64,000 bases of DNA, from the NCBI RefSeq assembly GCF_002834385.1, contig NZ_PITQ01000007.1, forward strand, positions 276,836 through 340,835, in the 5' to 3' direction. The notes beneath the pieces are model-generated. The model did no database searches, was not told the origin of the DNA, and saw nothing but the letters and a program-made list of their open reading frames with translations. The first letter of the stretch is position 1. Each line of letters starts with the position of its first letter. Of the stretch, positions 1 to 11,261 are shown piece after piece. The position numbers and the translations under genes are program-made. Source of the DNA: Rahnella sp. AA (GTDB lineage: Bacteria; Pseudomonadota; Gammaproteobacteria; Enterobacterales; Enterobacteriaceae).

Positions 1-224
1 ATTTGCTGCGTAAATCCAAACAGGCGATGGCGCAGGGAGCTAACCGGCTGGAACGCGCGGAAAGCTATTTCACCACGTCCCAGCAGCGTGCCGAACAAAA
101 CAATACACCGTTTAACTGGCACTTTATGGATCTCTCTGACGTCGGGCACAGCGGCAGTAAAATGTCGGTCTTTGCCGCCGGTCAGTTCGCATGGTTTGAG
201 CAGCATAACGCCTTCCATCTCTGA
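1..224 (+). CDS. Putative alpha/beta hydrolase, 3' end only
   Basis: The reading frame is open from the first base and stops at 222-224, so about 74 C-terminal residues are visible and the start lies outside the window. The tail has the look of the C-terminal part of a secreted or periplasmic esterase-like alpha/beta hydrolase. A stretch reading DVGHSGSKM about 25 residues before the end could carry the catalytic histidine in a VGHS-type motif. The nucleophile and acid are not in view, so the family call is tentative. A strong hairpin terminator follows 40 bp downstream and separates it from cysJ. Confidence 0.45.
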   Translation, partial: LLRKSKQAMAQGANRLERAESYFTTSQQRAEQNNTPFNWHFMDLSDVGHSGSKMSVFAAGQFAWFEQHNAFHL

Positions 225-264
225 GACTTTGGTATAAAAGCCCTACCCTGAAAAAAATTCATCA

Positions 265-290
265 CCCCGCTTCGGCGGGGTTTTTCTTTT
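265..290 (+). terminator. Rho-independent terminator after the hydrolase
   Basis: A GC-rich stem (CCCCGC / GCGGGG) with a TTCG tetraloop is followed by a run of T. It ends the upstream transcript before the cysJ control region. Confidence 0.9.
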
Positions 291-569
291 ACTTTCCATT
301 ACGTTGAAAACGCCCGCGAACTGTGTGGGAAATTTTATAGCGATTTCAGTACGATAAAAAACACCCTTTACCACTTTTTCAGATAGACCTTACCGCTAAA
401 TCCTCTTAGTCATTTTGGTTATTTATTATTTCCATCACTTCTTTAATTGTTATTATCCGGCTCGTTAACCTTACACTTTCTGAAGGTCTTTTCTGCGCGC
501 AGGCATCCCCTAAATGGCGCTGAAGGCCGGATTGATGACTGGCTTATGCACAAGGGAATTCGTACTGCG
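291..569 (+). promoter_or_regulatory. cysJIH upstream control region
   Basis: No gene is seen in this gap. It is AT-rich between about 330 and 460. A possible -10 hexamer TATTAT lies at 451-456 with no good -35, as expected for an activator-dependent promoter. In enterobacteria cysJIH needs CysB with N-acetylserine or O-acetylserine; CysB sites are too degenerate for me to place. An in-frame upstream extension of cysJ from 447 is leader rather than protein. Confidence 0.4.
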
Positions 570-2372
570 ATGACGACTCAGGCTCCTCCAATTTCACTGC
601 TCCCGCTGACCCCCGAGCAACTGGCACGACTTCAATCGGCAACGAGTGATTATTCACCGACTCAGATGGCCTGGCTCTCCGGCTATTTCTGGGGAATGGT
701 TAACCAGCAGCCGGGCACCGTGGCCGCTCCGGTACCGGTGCAGGCAGCCGCGTCGGTTACCCTGATTTCAGCCTCGCAAACGGGCAACGCCCGTCGCGTG
801 GCCGAACAGTTACGTGATGACCTGATCGCCGCAAAACTGAATGTGAATCTGGTGAATGCTGGTGATTACAAATTCAAGCAGATCGCGCAGGAAAAACTGC
901 TGCTGATTGTGGCGTCAACGCAGGGCGAAGGCGAGCAGGCGGAAGAAGCCGTCGCGTTGCATAAATTCCTGCAATCCAAAAAAGCCCCGAAATTCACCGA
1001 CACGGCCTTTGCGGTGTTCGCGCTTGGCGATACCTCTTATGAGTTTTTCTGCCAGGCCGGTAAAGACTTCGATACGCGTCTGGGCGAACTGGGCGCGGAA
1101 CGTCTGTTAGACCGCGTGGATGCGGACGTTGAATATAAAGAGACTGCCGCCGGATGGCGCAAGCGTATTGTTGAAGTGCTGAAACAGCGTGTGCCAGCTG
1201 ACATTTCCGCGCAAGCCGCGCCGACGCTGGCGGGCAGCGTGAATCAGGTCGACAGCAGCCCGTATGCGAAAGAAGCACCGCTGACGGCGACGCTGGCGGT
1301 GAACCAGAAAATCACCGGCCGCGATTCAGATAAAGATGTGCGCCATCTGGAAATCGATCTCGGTGATTCCGGTCTGCGTTACCAGCCGGGCGATGCGCTA
1401 GGGATCTGGTTTGAAAACGATCCGCAGCTGGTGCAGGAAGTCGTGGAATTGCTGTGGCTGAAAGGCGATGAGACGGTCGACATCAACGGTAAATCATTGC
1501 CGCTGTCTGAAGCCCTTCAGCACCATATCGAGCTGACGCAAAACACCACGCCGATCATTGAGAAATACGCCGCGCTTTGCCGCGACGAACATCTGACCGG
1601 ATTGCTGGCCGACAAACCTGCGCTTTTGCAATACGCGCAAACCGTGCCGTTCGTTGACATGGTGCGCCGTGCACCGACTGAACTCGATGCTCAGCAGCTG
1701 GTGGATTTACTGCGTCCGCTGACCCCGCGCCTGTATTCGATTGCCTCGTCGCAGGCGGAAACCGAATCCGAAGTGCATATCACCGTCGGCGTTGTGCGTT
1801 ATGACATTGATGGCCGCCCGCGTTCCGGTGGTGCGTCAGGGTATCTGGCTGACCGTCTGGAAGAAGACGGCGAAGTGAAAGTCTTCATCGAGCATAACGA
1901 CAACTTCCGTCTGCCGGCTAATCCTGAAACGCCGGTCATTATGATCGGGCCGGGCACCGGGATTGCGCCGTTCCGCGCGTTCATCCAGCAGCGTGATAAC
2001 GACGGGGCCAGCGGCAAAAACTGGCTGTTCTTCGGCAATCCGCACTTCACCGACGATTTCCTTTATCAGGTGGAATGGCAGCGCTACGTAAAAGACGGCC
2101 TGCTGACGAATATCAGCCTGGCGTGGTCGCGTGACCAGACAGAAAAAGTTTACGTACAGGACAAGCTGCGCGAGAGCGGCGCTGAAGTCTGGCAATGGCT
2201 GCAGGAAGGTGCGCATGTGTATGTTTGTGGTGACGCCAACCGTATGGCGAAAGACGTAGAGCAGGCGCTGCTGGAGATCATTGCCGAATATGGCGTGATG
2301 GATCTGGAAACCGCCGACGAATATCTCAGCGAGTTACGTCTGGATCGCCGCTATCAGCGTGACGTTTACTGA
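570..2372 (+). CDS. cysJ: Sulfite reductase [NADPH] flavoprotein alpha-component
   Basis: CysJ carries electrons from NADPH through FAD and FMN to the CysI hemoprotein, which reduces sulfite to sulfide in cysteine synthesis. The ATG at 570 gives 600 residues, matching the family (599 in E. coli) and its MTTQ beginning; the frame is open further upstream to 447 but without family similarity. An FMN-binding flavodoxin domain starts near residue 64 with SQTGNARR. An FAD domain carries RLYSIASS, an NADPH domain carries [12 protein letters not shown], and the C-terminus ends in the typical RRYQRDVY. It is first in the cysJIH operon. Confidence 0.97.
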   Translation: MTTQAPPISLLPLTPEQLARLQSATSDYSPTQMAWLSGYFWGMVNQQPGTVAAPVPVQAAASVTLISASQTGNARRVAEQLRDDLIAAKLNVNLVNAGDYKFKQIAQEKLLLIVASTQGEGEQAEEAVALHKFLQSKKAPKFTDTAFAVFALGDTSYEFFCQAGKDFDTRLGELGAERLLDRVDADVEYKETAAGWRKRIVEVLKQRVPADISAQAAPTLAGSVNQVDSSPYAKEAPLTATLAVNQKITGRDSDKDVRHLEIDLGDSGLRYQPGDALGIWFENDPQLVQEVVELLWLKGDETVDINGKSLPLSEALQHHIELTQNTTPIIEKYAALCRDEHLTGLLADKPALLQYAQTVPFVDMVRRAPTELDAQQLVDLLRPLTPRLYSIASSQAETESEVHITVGVVRYDIDGRPRSGGASGYLADRLEEDGEVKVFIEHNDNFRLPANPETPVIMIGPGTGIAPFRAFIQQRDNDGASGKNWLFFGNPHFTDDFLYQVEWQRYVKDGLLTNISLAWSRDQTEKVYVQDKLRESGAEVWQWLQEGAHVYVCGDANRMAKDVEQALLEIIAEYGVMDLETADEYLSELRLDRRYQRDVY

Positions 2373-2411
2373 TCTGGCGTTTATAAAAATTTGAGCGATG
2401 AGTAAAAACTT

Positions 2412-4148
2412 ATGAGCAAAAAGTTGTGGAGTGAACTCAATCCCGGCCCCGGTCCGCTGATTGTCGATGCGCCTCTGGCCGACGCCGAACGCCTGAAAAA
2501 GGAAAGTAATTTCCTGCGTGGAACCATTGCCGATGATTTAAACGACGGCCTGACCGGCGGCTTCAACGGTGACAATTTCCTGTTGATCCGTTTCCACGGC
2601 ATGTACCAGCAGGACGACCGCGATATTCGTGCAGAACGCGCTGAGCAAAAGCTGGAGCCGCGTCACGCCATGATGCTACGTTGCCGTCTGCCGGGTGGGG
2701 TAATGACGCCGGCGCAATGGCTTGGCATCGACAAATTTGCCGAAGACAGCACGCTGTACGGCAGCATCCGTATTACTAACCGTCAGACATTCCAGTTCCA
2801 CGGCATTCTGAAACCAAACGTAAAACCGGTGCATCAGCTGCTGAATAAACTCGGTCTGGATGCGCTGGCGACCGCCAACGACGTTAACCGTAACGTGCTG
2901 TGTACGTCGAATCCGGTGGAGTCTGAGTTGCATCGCGAAGCCTATGAATGGGCGAAAAAGCTCTCCGAACATCTGCTGCCGCGCACCCGTGCTTACGCCG
3001 AAGTCTGGCTGGATCAGGAAAAAGTCGAAACCACCGACGAAGAGCCGATTCTGGGCGCGACTTACCTGCCACGTAAATTCAAAACGACCGTGGTGATCCC
3101 GCCGCAAAACGATGTCGATCTTCATGCGAACGATCTGAACTTCGTGGCGATTGCGGATAACGGCAAACTGATTGGTTTTAACGTACTGGTCGGCGGCGGT
3201 CTTTCCATCGCACACGGCGATAAAGCCACTTACGCGCGAACTGCCAGCGAGCTGGGCTTTATCCCGCTGGAGAAAACGCTGGCCGTGGCCGAAGCCGTGG
3301 TGACCACGCAGCGGGACTGGGGTAACCGTACCAACCGTAAAAATGCCAAAACGAAATACACGCTGGAACGCGTTGGCGTGCCGGTATTCAAAGCCGAAGT
3401 GGAAAAGCGCGCAGGGATTCAGTTCGCTGAAATCCGCCCTTACGAATTCACCGGCCGCGGCGATCGTATCGGCTGGGTGAAAGGCATAGACAAACAGTGG
3501 CACCTGACCCTGTTTATCGAAAACGGCCGTATCCTGGATTATCCGGGCAGGTCGCTGAAAACCGGTCTGGCAGAAATTGCTAAGATTCACAAAGGTGATT
3601 TCAGGCTAACTGCTAATCAGAACCTGATCGTCGCCGGTGTCGCCGAAAAAGACAAAGACGCGATCGAAACGCTGGCGCGTAATCACGGACTGATCGACGA
3701 CGGCGTAACCGAGCAGCGTAAAAACTCAATGGCCTGCGTGTCTTACCCGACGTGTCCGCTGGCGATGGCGGAAGCCGAACGTTTCCTGCCGGAGTTTGTG
3801 ACCAAAGTGGAAGGCATTATGCACGGTCATGGCGTGGGTGATGAACATATCGTTCTGCGCGTGACCGGCTGCCCGAACGGCTGTGGCCGCGCGTTGCTGG
3901 CGGAAATTGGTCTGGTGGGCAAAGCCCTCAACCGTTACAACCTGCACCTCGGCGGTAACCGCGCTGGGACGCGCATTCCCCGGATGTACCGCGAAAATAT
4001 TTCAGACGCAGAGATCCTGACGATCATCGACGAACTGGTAGGTCGCTGGGCAACAGAGCGTGAAACCGGGGAAGGTTTTGGTGATTTTGTGATCCGCGCG
4101 GGGATCATCCGGCCGGTGCTTGATCCGGCACGTGATTTCTACGATTAA
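2412..4148 (+). CDS. cysI: Sulfite reductase [NADPH] hemoprotein beta-component
   Basis: CysI holds siroheme coupled to a [4Fe-4S] cluster and performs the six-electron reduction of sulfite to sulfide. The cluster cysteines are present as C-x5-C (residues 442 and 448, in CVSYPTC) and C-x3-C (487 and 491, in TGCPNGCGR). The protein is 578 residues against 570 in E. coli, with a few extra residues at the N-terminus. It follows cysJ after 39 bp in the same operon. Its siroheme would come from the CysG encoded about 2 kb downstream. Confidence 0.97.
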   Translation: MSKKLWSELNPGPGPLIVDAPLADAERLKKESNFLRGTIADDLNDGLTGGFNGDNFLLIRFHGMYQQDDRDIRAERAEQKLEPRHAMMLRCRLPGGVMTPAQWLGIDKFAEDSTLYGSIRITNRQTFQFHGILKPNVKPVHQLLNKLGLDALATANDVNRNVLCTSNPVESELHREAYEWAKKLSEHLLPRTRAYAEVWLDQEKVETTDEEPILGATYLPRKFKTTVVIPPQNDVDLHANDLNFVAIADNGKLIGFNVLVGGGLSIAHGDKATYARTASELGFIPLEKTLAVAEAVVTTQRDWGNRTNRKNAKTKYTLERVGVPVFKAEVEKRAGIQFAEIRPYEFTGRGDRIGWVKGIDKQWHLTLFIENGRILDYPGRSLKTGLAEIAKIHKGDFRLTANQNLIVAGVAEKDKDAIETLARNHGLIDDGVTEQRKNSMACVSYPTCPLAMAEAERFLPEFVTKVEGIMHGHGVGDEHIVLRVTGCPNGCGRALLAEIGLVGKALNRYNLHLGGNRAGTRIPRMYRENISDAEILTIIDELVGRWATERETGEGFGDFVIRAGIIRPVLDPARDFYD

Positions 4149-4172
4149 CCGTTACGACTGACAGGAGGCACC

Positions 4173-4910
4173 ATGAGTTCATTGAATCTGACTCTGGCCG
4201 AACTGAACGACATGCCGAAGTCCGGACAGGCCATGGCGTTGGCGGAGATTAACGTCAGCCTTGAAAAGCTGTCTGCGCAGGAGCGTGTGCAGTGGGCGCT
4301 GGAGAATATGCCCGGTGAGTTTGCGTTGTCCTCCAGTTTTGGTATCCAGGCGGCGGTGAGCCTGCATTTGGTGACGCAGCAGAGACCCGACATTCCGGTT
4401 ATCCTCACGGATACCGGTTATCTGTTCCCGGAAACCTATCAGTTCATTGATTCGTTAACCGAACAGCTCGGCCTGAACCTGCAGATCTTCCGCGCGGAGC
4501 AATCCCCCGCCTGGCAGGAAGCGCGTTACGGCAAACTGTGGGAGCAGGGCGTCGAAGGCATTGAGAAGTACAACCACATCAATAAAGTTGAGCCGATGAA
4601 TCGCGCGATTCAAACGCTCGGCGTGCAGACCTGGTTCGCCGGTCTGCGGCGCGAACAGTCCGGCAGCCGTGCGCATCTGCCGGTGCTGGCGGTTCAGCGT
4701 GGTGTGTTTAAGATCCTGCCGATCATCGACTGGGATAACCGTCAGGTCTTCCAGTACCTGAAAGAACATGGCCTCAGCTACCATCCGCTGTGGGATCAGG
4801 GATATCTTTCCGTCGGTGATACCCACACCACGAAAAAGTGGGAAGAAGGGATGAAGGAAGAAGAAACGCGTTTCTTTGGGCTTAAACGAGAGTGCGGCCT
4901 TCACGAATGA
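4173..4910 (+). CDS. cysH: Phosphoadenylyl-sulfate (PAPS) reductase
   Basis: CysH reduces PAPS to sulfite and adenosine 3',5'-bisphosphate with thioredoxin. The PP-loop-like segment [12 protein letters not shown] lies near residue 50 and the catalytic cysteine sits in the C-terminal ECGLHE. The last glycine of the E. coli protein is missing here, leaving 245 residues. An AGGAGG ribosome site precedes the ATG. It is the last gene of cysJIH; a hairpin shared with convergent iap follows at once. Confidence 0.97.
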   Translation: MSSLNLTLAELNDMPKSGQAMALAEINVSLEKLSAQERVQWALENMPGEFALSSSFGIQAAVSLHLVTQQRPDIPVILTDTGYLFPETYQFIDSLTEQLGLNLQIFRAEQSPAWQEARYGKLWEQGVEGIEKYNHINKVEPMNRAIQTLGVQTWFAGLRREQSGSRAHLPVLAVQRGVFKILPIIDWDNRQVFQYLKEHGLSYHPLWDQGYLSVGDTHTTKKWEEGMKEEETRFFGLKRECGLHE

Positions 4911-4916
4911 CAGAGA

Positions 4917-4950
4917 AAAAAACGGACGCTAAAAGCGTCCGTTTTCTTTC
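4917..4950. terminator. Bidirectional terminator between cysH and iap
   Basis: The perfect stem AACGGACGCT / AGCGTCCGTT has a 3-nt loop, an A-run on the left and T-rich sequence on the right, so it can stop both convergent transcripts. Confidence 0.9.
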
Positions 4951-4955
4951 GTTCG

Positions 4956-5993
4956 TCAGGCGTGTTTCGCCGGTTTCGCCAGATCCCTGAGCAGCGGGAA
5001 CAACACTTTCACGGTATCCCGCGAGCGTTTCTCAATACGTCCCGGTAGCGCGATATCCAGGTATTGCAGGTTATCGAACTGGCTCTGATAGCGTGTCGTG
5101 CCCAGCGGGAAGTGGCTGCTGACGGCGCGTTGCTGTTCGCCGTCTTTCTTGCCTAACGCGTAGTTGGTAGCCGTCACGTTCAGCAGCGGCAATCGTGCTT
5201 CATCCAGTGCCGTGATGCCATCGCAGCAATGCGTATTATCATGGCTTTCCGCCGGGATCCCCAGACTGTGCGCAATCTTGATAGCGCGGACGCGGGTTAG
5301 TTTTGCCACCGCCGCCGACGTATTCACGCCGCTGTTGAAATACAGCCTGTCGCCGGTAATCAGTGAATTCAGGTTGATCACCAGCAGCGTGTTTTTCTTC
5401 TCTTCGGCGCTCATGCGCTTCACGAAATCTTCCGCCCCTTTCGCACCGGTTTCTTCGGCACTCAGCGCCACAAAGCGCAGGCTGTAATGCGTTGGAATTG
5501 CCTGCATGCGTTCGGCCAGTTCAAGCATCACACCAACACCTGATGCGTTATCGTCAACACCCTGCAAAGTCAGGCCGCCAAGATTATGGTTGGTGTCGCT
5601 GTCGCTTTGCGGCACATAAGTATCAAAGTGCGCCATCACAATAATCTGCTGCGGAACGTCGCCGGCACGCGCGGCAATAACGGACGTGGCGTGAATATTC
5701 TGCCAGTTCTTTTTGCCGTCGTTGCTGGTGTACAGGTAACGGGTATCGAATCCGCGCAAATCGCTCTTATAGCCCAATTTGCTAAATTGTTGTTTGAGGT
5801 AGTCTGCTGCAATCAATTCTGCAGGGCTGCCGGCCATACGCCCTGGGAAATAGGTGGCAATGTGGCGAATTTGCTGATTGGCGATTTCGCCTATCGCCGG
5901 AAGCGAGGGGGTAGCAGCAATCGCATGGCCCACGCAAACGCTGCTCAGGCTCACAGCCAGGAGCGTTAGCTTCATGCGTAAAAGAGAGAACAT
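4956..5993 (-). CDS. iap: Alkaline phosphatase isozyme conversion aminopeptidase
   Basis: Iap is a periplasmic M28-type zinc aminopeptidase; in E. coli it trims the N-terminal arginine of alkaline phosphatase. The start chosen (MFSLLRMK) is preceded by AAGGA and gives 345 residues, the same as E. coli, beginning with a signal peptide that ends near AIA. An upstream in-frame ATG at 6035 would spoil that signal. Metal-binding motifs are visible as MAHFDTY, GVDDNASG and SAEETG. It is convergent with cysH and divergent from cysG. Confidence 0.92.
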   Translation of the reverse strand: MFSLLRMKLTLLAVSLSSVCVGHAIAATPSLPAIGEIANQQIRHIATYFPGRMAGSPAELIAADYLKQQFSKLGYKSDLRGFDTRYLYTSNDGKKNWQNIHATSVIAARAGDVPQQIIVMAHFDTYVPQSDSDTNHNLGGLTLQGVDDNASGVGVMLELAERMQAIPTHYSLRFVALSAEETGAKGAEDFVKRMSAEEKKNTLLVINLNSLITGDRLYFNSGVNTSAAVAKLTRVRAIKIAHSLGIPAESHDNTHCCDGITALDEARLPLLNVTATNYALGKKDGEQQRAVSSHFPLGTTRYQSQFDNLQYLDIALPGRIEKRSRDTVKVLFPLLRDLAKPAKHA

Positions 5994-6244
5994 ACCAAAA
6001 ATCCTTATTTGCTGGCGCATTCGGCCAGAAGGCAATCAAAACGGCAGGCCGCGTGTGGCGGTCTTTCTGGGGCATATAGTATGCGATTGTCAGCGCCATT
6101 AGACAATTTCCCGTTATCTCAAACCGCTCTTTTTGTCGGCCTATATTCCATTTAGTAACTAATCATTCCTTTTCGTCATTTCAGATCAATTATTGCCTGC
6201 ACGTATAGTTTGTTTATTAATCCTGATAATCAATAAAGGCTTTT
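5994..6244. promoter_or_regulatory. Divergent iap / cysG promoter region
   Basis: This 251-bp gap separates divergent starts. It is AT-rich toward cysG, with a TATAGT hexamer near 6202-6207 that may be a -10. CysB control of the cysGDNC side is expected from the pathway, but I could not place a site. Confidence 0.4.
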
Positions 6245-7669
6245 GTGGACTATCTACCAATATTTGCCGACCTCAAACAACGCCCTGTGCTGGTTGTTGG
6301 TGGCGGCGAAATCGCTGCTCGCAAAATTGATCTTCTCCTGCGGGCGGGTGCGCAAGTACGGATAGTCGCACAGGCACTTTCTCCCGAGCTGGAACAACGC
6401 AGGCAGGCCGCTGAAATCAGCTGGTCCGCGCAGGCTTTTCTTCCTGAACAACTCGACGATGTTTTTCTGGTGATTGCCGCGACGGATGATGTTGCGCTGA
6501 ATGCTGAAGTATTTGAGCAGGCTAATCAGCGACACGTTCTGGCGAATGTGGTTGATGATCAGCCCAGGTGTTCCTTCATTTTCCCCTCGATTGTCGATCG
6601 TTCGCCGATTGTGGTTGCCATTTCTTCCAGCGGTAAAGCGCCGGTGCTGGCAAGAATGCTGCGTGAAAAGCTGGAAACTCTGCTGCCGAATAGCCTGGGA
6701 CAAATGGCGGATATCGCGGGCCGCTGGCGCGAAAATGTTAAAATGCAATTTAGCTCAATGCGTGCGCGCCGTCGTTTCTGGGAGCAGCTGTTTGTCGGGC
6801 GGTTTGCCAGCCTCGCCTCTTCGGGAAAGCTCGCAGAAGCTGAGCAGGCTTTGCAACAGCAATTAGAAAGTGCGGAAGACGTCTCGCATAACGGTAATGT
6901 TACGCTGGTCGGCGCAGGGCCGGGTGATGCAGGATTGCTCACCTTGCGCGGTTTGCAGGTCATGCAACAGGCTGACGTGGTGCTATATGATTATCTGGTC
7001 AGCGACGATGTGCTGGACTTAGTTCGTCGTGATGCCGATAAAATTTGCGTCGGGAAGCGGGCTGGCAGTCATTCCGTATCGCAGGAAGAAACTAACCGCC
7101 TGCTGGTCGAACTTGCGCAGCAGGGGAAAAAGGTTGTGCGACTAAAAGGCGGTGATCCGTTCATTTTTGGTCGCGGCGGCGAGGAATTGCAGGCGGTGAA
7201 AGCGGCGGGTATTCCTTTCCAGGTTGTCCCCGGTGTCACCGCAGCGGCGGGTGCGACCGCCTATGCTGGCATTCCGCTGACTCATCGCGATTACGCGCAG
7301 AGCGTGATGTTTGTGACGGGGCATTGCCGCTCTGATGACAACGGCGTGCAGTGGGAAACGCTCGCAAAGGGAAAACAAACGCTGGCGATTTATATGGGCA
7401 CGCTTAAAGCCGCTGAAATCAGCCAGCAACTGATCGCTCATGGCCGCGCAGCACATACACCCGTCGCCGTGATTGGACGGGGAACGCGTAGCGATCAGCA
7501 GGTGCTGACCGGCACGCTCGATAATCTTGAATATCTGGCTCAACAGGCGCCGACACCGGCGTTACTGGTGATTGGTGAAGTAGTTGCACTTCATCAGCAA
7601 CTGGCTTGGTTTGGGCATCATCCTGAGACTGACGGCACTCAACGCCCGTCGGTTGTGAATTTGGCTTAA
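6245..7669 (+). CDS. cysG: Siroheme synthase (CysG)
   Basis: CysG makes siroheme from uroporphyrinogen III. The N-terminal half is the NAD-dependent dehydrogenase/ferrochelatase ([11 protein letters not shown] near residue 17, [18 protein letters not shown] near 125). The C-terminal half is the SAM-dependent methyltransferase ([16 protein letters not shown], then KRAG and [16 protein letters not shown]). The start is GTG, as in E. coli, and the 474 residues exceed the usual 457 by a C-terminal tail. In E. coli cysG follows nirBDC; here it heads cysDNC, 10 bp before cysD, so siroheme supply is tied to sulfate assimilation. Confidence 0.95.
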   Translation: MDYLPIFADLKQRPVLVVGGGEIAARKIDLLLRAGAQVRIVAQALSPELEQRRQAAEISWSAQAFLPEQLDDVFLVIAATDDVALNAEVFEQANQRHVLANVVDDQPRCSFIFPSIVDRSPIVVAISSSGKAPVLARMLREKLETLLPNSLGQMADIAGRWRENVKMQFSSMRARRRFWEQLFVGRFASLASSGKLAEAEQALQQQLESAEDVSHNGNVTLVGAGPGDAGLLTLRGLQVMQQADVVLYDYLVSDDVLDLVRRDADKICVGKRAGSHSVSQEETNRLLVELAQQGKKVVRLKGGDPFIFGRGGEELQAVKAAGIPFQVVPGVTAAAGATAYAGIPLTHRDYAQSVMFVTGHCRSDDNGVQWETLAKGKQTLAIYMGTLKAAEISQQLIAHGRAAHTPVAVIGRGTRSDQQVLTGTLDNLEYLAQQAPTPALLVIGEVVALHQQLAWFGHHPETDGTQRPSVVNLA

Positions 7670-7679
7670 AGGATCTGTT

Positions 7680-8588
7680 ATGGACGAAAAACGACTGACT
7701 CATTTGCGGCAACTGGAGGCGGAGAGTATCCATATCATCCGTGAAGTGGCTGCTGAATTCGCCAACCCGGTGATGATGTATTCCATCGGGAAAGACTCCT
7801 CGGTGATGCTGCATCTGGCTCGCAAAGCCTTCTTCCCGGGTACGCTGCCATTCCCGCTGTTGCACGTGGACACTGGCTGGAAATTCCGTGAGATGTACGA
7901 ATTCCGTGACCGTACTGCGAAAAACTACGGTTTCGAGCTGCTGGTACATAAAAACCCGGAAGGCGTGGCGATGGGCATCAATCCGTTCGTTCACGGTAGC
8001 GCTAAACATACGGATATCATGAAAACCGAAGGGCTGAAACAGGCGCTGAACAAATACGGTTTTGACGCAGCTTTCGGCGGCGCACGCCGTGACGAAGAAA
8101 AATCCCGTGCCAAAGAACGTATTTACTCGTTCCGTGACCGTTTCCACCGCTGGGATCCGAAAAACCAGCGTCCGGAGTTGTGGCACAACTACAACGGCCA
8201 GATTAACAAAGGCGAAAGCATCCGCGTGTTCCCGCTTTCCAATTGGACTGAGCTGGATATCTGGCAGTACATCTATCTGGAAAATATTGAAATCGTTCCG
8301 CTCTATCTGGCCGCGCCGCGTCCGGTTCTCGAGCGTGACGGCATGCTGCTGATGGTGGATGACGATCGTATTGATCTCCAGCCTGGTGAAGTGATCGAGA
8401 AGAAAATGGTGCGCTTCCGTACGCTGGGTTGCTGGCCGCTGACCGGTGCCGTGGAATCCGAAGCGCAAACACTGCCGGAAATCATTGAAGAGATGCTGGT
8501 TTCCACTACCAGTGAGCGTCAGGGACGGGCGATCGATCGCGATCAGGCCGGTTCGATGGAACTGAAAAAGCGTCAAGGGTACTTCTGA
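7680..8588 (+). CDS. cysD: Sulfate adenylyltransferase subunit 2
   Basis: CysD is the catalytic subunit of ATP sulfurylase, forming adenosine 5'-phosphosulfate from ATP and sulfate while CysN hydrolyses GTP. The nucleotide-binding [13 protein letters not shown] lies near residue 35, and the protein has the family length of 302. It lies 10 bp after cysG and 13 bp before cysN, so the four genes look like one transcript. Confidence 0.97.
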   Translation: MDEKRLTHLRQLEAESIHIIREVAAEFANPVMMYSIGKDSSVMLHLARKAFFPGTLPFPLLHVDTGWKFREMYEFRDRTAKNYGFELLVHKNPEGVAMGINPFVHGSAKHTDIMKTEGLKQALNKYGFDAAFGGARRDEEKSRAKERIYSFRDRFHRWDPKNQRPELWHNYNGQINKGESIRVFPLSNWTELDIWQYIYLENIEIVPLYLAAPRPVLERDGMLLMVDDDRIDLQPGEVIEKKMVRFRTLGCWPLTGAVESEAQTLPEIIEEMLVSTTSERQGRAIDRDQAGSMELKKRQGYF

Positions 8589-8601
8589 GGAACCGCAGCT
8601 A

Positions 8602-10029
8602 ATGAATAACGCAATTGCACAACAAATCGCGGAGCAGGGCGGCGTCGAAGCTTACCTGCACGCCCAGCAACACAAAAGCCTGCTGCGCTTCCTGACCTGT
8701 GGCAGCGTCGATGACGGGAAAAGTACGCTGATCGGGCGTCTGCTTCACGACACCCGCCAGATCTACGAAGATCAGCTGTCTTCGCTGCACAATGACAGCA
8801 AGCGCCACGGCACGCAGGGCGAAAAACTGGATCTGGCCCTGCTGGTTGATGGCCTGCAGGCAGAACGCGAGCAGGGTATTACCATCGATGTGGCTTATCG
8901 TTATTTCTCCACTGAAAAACGTAAGTTCATCATCGCGGACACGCCGGGGCACGAACAATACACCCGTAATATGGCGACTGGCGCATCGACCTGCGATCTG
9001 GCGATCCTGCTGATCGACGCCCGTAAAGGCGTGTTGGATCAAACCCGCCGTCACAGCTTTATTGCGACTTTGCTCGGGATCCGCCATCTGGTTGTTGCTG
9101 TAAACAAAATGGATCTGGTGGATTTCAGCGAGTCTGTGTACGAGCAGTTTAAACAGGATTATCTGGATTTCGCTCAGCAACTGCCGACCGATCTGGACAT
9201 CAAATTCGTTCCGCTTTCCGCACTGGAAGGCGATAACGTGGCGACGCCAAGCGAGAAAATGAGCTGGTATACCGGACCAACGCTGCTCGACGTGCTGGAA
9301 ACGGTCAACATCATTAACATCCGTGAACAGCAACCGATGCGTTTCCCGGTCCAGTATGTGAACCGCCCAAACCTCGATTTCCGCGGCTATGCCGGTACGC
9401 TGGCTTCCGGCTCCGTCCGCGTAGGCCAGAAAGTGAAAGTTCTGCCGTCGGGTGTGGAATCTACTGTGGCACGTATCGTGACTTTCGACGGTGACTTGCA
9501 GGAAGCCTGGGCAGGAGAAGCGATTACGCTGGTGCTGGCCGATGAACGTGATATCAGCCGTGGCGATACGCTGGTGGATGCCGGTGAAACCGTGAAACCG
9601 GTGCAGAATGCGAAAGTTGACGTGGTGTGGATGGCGGAACAACCGCTGAGCGTCGGCCAGAGTTATGACATCAAAGTCGGTGGCAAGAAAGCCCGCGCGC
9701 GGGTGGAAAACATTGAGTATCAGGTTGAGATCAACTCACTGACTCAGCGCGTAGTGGAAAACCTGCCGCTTAACGGTATCGGTCTGGTTGAACTGACCTT
9801 TGACGAACCGCTGGTGCTGGATAACTATCAGAGCAACGCGGTGACCGGCGGAATGATCTTTATCGATCGTTTGACCAATGTGACTGTCGGGGCGGGGCTG
9901 GTACGCGAAGCTGTTGAACAGGTTTATCAGGAATCGGATAAATACAGCACCTTTGAACTGGAATTAAATAGCTTGATCCGCCGCCACTTCCCGCACTGGG
10001 GCGCGCGTGATTTGCTGGGTGGCAAATAA
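8602..10029 (+). CDS. cysN: Sulfate adenylyltransferase subunit 1 (GTPase)
   Basis: CysN is the elongation-factor-like GTPase that drives CysD. G motifs are present: GSVDDGKST near residue 34, DTPGHEQY near 113 and NKMD near 168, followed by EF-Tu-like beta-barrel domains. The protein has 475 residues, the family length without a CysC fusion, and cysC follows as a separate gene one base after the stop. Confidence 0.97.
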   Translation: MNNAIAQQIAEQGGVEAYLHAQQHKSLLRFLTCGSVDDGKSTLIGRLLHDTRQIYEDQLSSLHNDSKRHGTQGEKLDLALLVDGLQAEREQGITIDVAYRYFSTEKRKFIIADTPGHEQYTRNMATGASTCDLAILLIDARKGVLDQTRRHSFIATLLGIRHLVVAVNKMDLVDFSESVYEQFKQDYLDFAQQLPTDLDIKFVPLSALEGDNVATPSEKMSWYTGPTLLDVLETVNIINIREQQPMRFPVQYVNRPNLDFRGYAGTLASGSVRVGQKVKVLPSGVESTVARIVTFDGDLQEAWAGEAITLVLADERDISRGDTLVDAGETVKPVQNAKVDVVWMAEQPLSVGQSYDIKVGGKKARARVENIEYQVEINSLTQRVVENLPLNGIGLVELTFDEPLVLDNYQSNAVTGGMIFIDRLTNVTVGAGLVREAVEQVYQESDKYSTFELELNSLIRRHFPHWGARDLLGGK

Positions 10030-10030
10030 G

Positions 10031-10654
10031 ATGGCGTTGCAGGGTGACTCTTTCTTAAAAGACGATAATGTTGTCTGGCATCCGCACGCGGTGACGCGCG
10101 CGGATCGCGAAAAACAACATGGCCATCGTGGTGCGGTGCTGTGGTTTACCGGGCTTTCGGGCTCGGGGAAATCTACGGTGGCGGGCGCGCTGGAACAAGC
10201 GCTACATGCGCAGGGTATCAGCACGTATCTTCTTGATGGCGATAACGTTCGTCATGGGCTTTGTCGTGATTTAGGGTTTACCGACGACGACCGCCGCGAA
10301 AATATCCGTCGGGTCGGCGAAGTGGCAAAACTGATGGTGGATGCCGGGCAGGTTGTGCTGACGGCCTTCATTTCTCCTCATCGCGCTGAGCGGGACATGG
10401 TGCGTGATTTGCTGGAAGATGGGCAGTTCATCGAAGTCTTTGTAGATACGCCTCTGGCAATTTGCGAAGCACGTGATCCGAAAGGTTTGTATAAGAAAGC
10501 CCGTGCCGGTGAGCTGAAGAATTTCACCGGGATTGACTCTGAATATCAGCCCCCTGAAACCCCGGATGTGCACCTTAATGGTGAACAATTGGTAACACAT
10601 TTAGTCCCGCAATTATTAGATGTGATGCGCCAGCGCGCTATTATCAATCCCTGA
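10031..10654 (+). CDS. cysC: Adenylyl-sulfate (APS) kinase
   Basis: CysC phosphorylates APS to PAPS, the substrate of CysH. The P-loop GLSGSGKST is near residue 42 and the FISPHRAER segment carries the family serine. I start at ATG 10031, one base after the cysN stop, which gives 207 residues and the MAL beginning of E. coli CysC (201 residues); an in-frame ATG at 10007 inside cysN is less likely. About six extra residues lie near the N-terminus. Confidence 0.95.
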   Translation: MALQGDSFLKDDNVVWHPHAVTRADREKQHGHRGAVLWFTGLSGSGKSTVAGALEQALHAQGISTYLLDGDNVRHGLCRDLGFTDDDRRENIRRVGEVAKLMVDAGQVVLTAFISPHRAERDMVRDLLEDGQFIEVFVDTPLAICEARDPKGLYKKARAGELKNFTGIDSEYQPPETPDVHLNGEQLVTHLVPQLLDVMRQRAIINP

Positions 10655-10713
10655 ATGTTGCCGGCCAAACGCCTGAGAGCGGGCCGGTTTACACTGAAAT
10701 ACAGGGATCACCT

Positions 10714-11094
10714 ATGCAGGCTTTACTCAGCAGACTTGTCAGCCGGATCCGCGTGGATCGTACCGGGGAAATAACCCACCGGGCGCAGCGGCTGGCGCAG
10801 ATAACAGACAGTTTGGACACCGAAGAACCCTCCTACTCTATGCAAGGCGGGTTCATTGGTTTTGTCTGCTACTGGCTGGCGTTTGCGATCCCTTTCCTCG
10901 TTTATGGTTCCAATACTCTGTTTTTCCTGCTTTACACCTGGCCTTTCTTTCTGGCTCTCATGCCTGTCTCTGTGCTGATGGGTATTGCCTTCAGCATGTT
11001 CTTTCGCGGTGGATGGTTCAAAACTTCTGTTGCCGGTGGGATCTGTATTATCGGTATGTTCTGGACAGTTTTCTCATTCTTGTCTGGCTGGTGA
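10714..11094 (+). CDS. ygbE: YgbE/DUF3561 family inner-membrane protein
   Basis: This small membrane protein of unknown function has at least three hydrophobic segments (about residues 45-65, 68-90 and 103-122). The middle contains the conserved YGSNTLFFLLYTWPFFLALMP-like stretch of YgbE. The N-terminal 40 residues are polar and longer than in E. coli. It sits between cysC and ftsB as in E. coli, but 60 bp after cysC, so co-transcription is uncertain. Confidence 0.85.
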   Translation: MQALLSRLVSRIRVDRTGEITHRAQRLAQITDSLDTEEPSYSMQGGFIGFVCYWLAFAIPFLVYGSNTLFFLLYTWPFFLALMPVSVLMGIAFSMFFRGGWFKTSVAGGICIIGMFWTVFSFLSGW

Positions 11095-11261
11095 TTTTTA
11101 CTGGCGGTTTTCCCTGCAAATTCCCTTCACGATGTAACCCATTGTGTCATTCTCACGCATAATTGAGTGCGTAAGTCTGATTCTCACCGGCATTTACCCT
11201 GCCACAGTGGAGTCAGAGGGAAAGTTGTGGGATGATTGTCCAGCTTTTTTAGGGGGCGGGG

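Noticed and set aside
2676..3590. 304-residue reverse-strand open frame opposite cysI
   Set aside because: Antisense shadow of cysI; composition follows the complement of the sense codons.
7419..8576. 385-residue reverse-strand open frame opposite cysD and the end of cysG
   Set aside because: It is a shadow of codon bias in well-supported genes, has no ribosome site and no recognisable domain.
8599..9642. 347-residue reverse-strand open frame opposite cysN
   Set aside because: Antisense shadow of cysN with no start signal or family resemblance.
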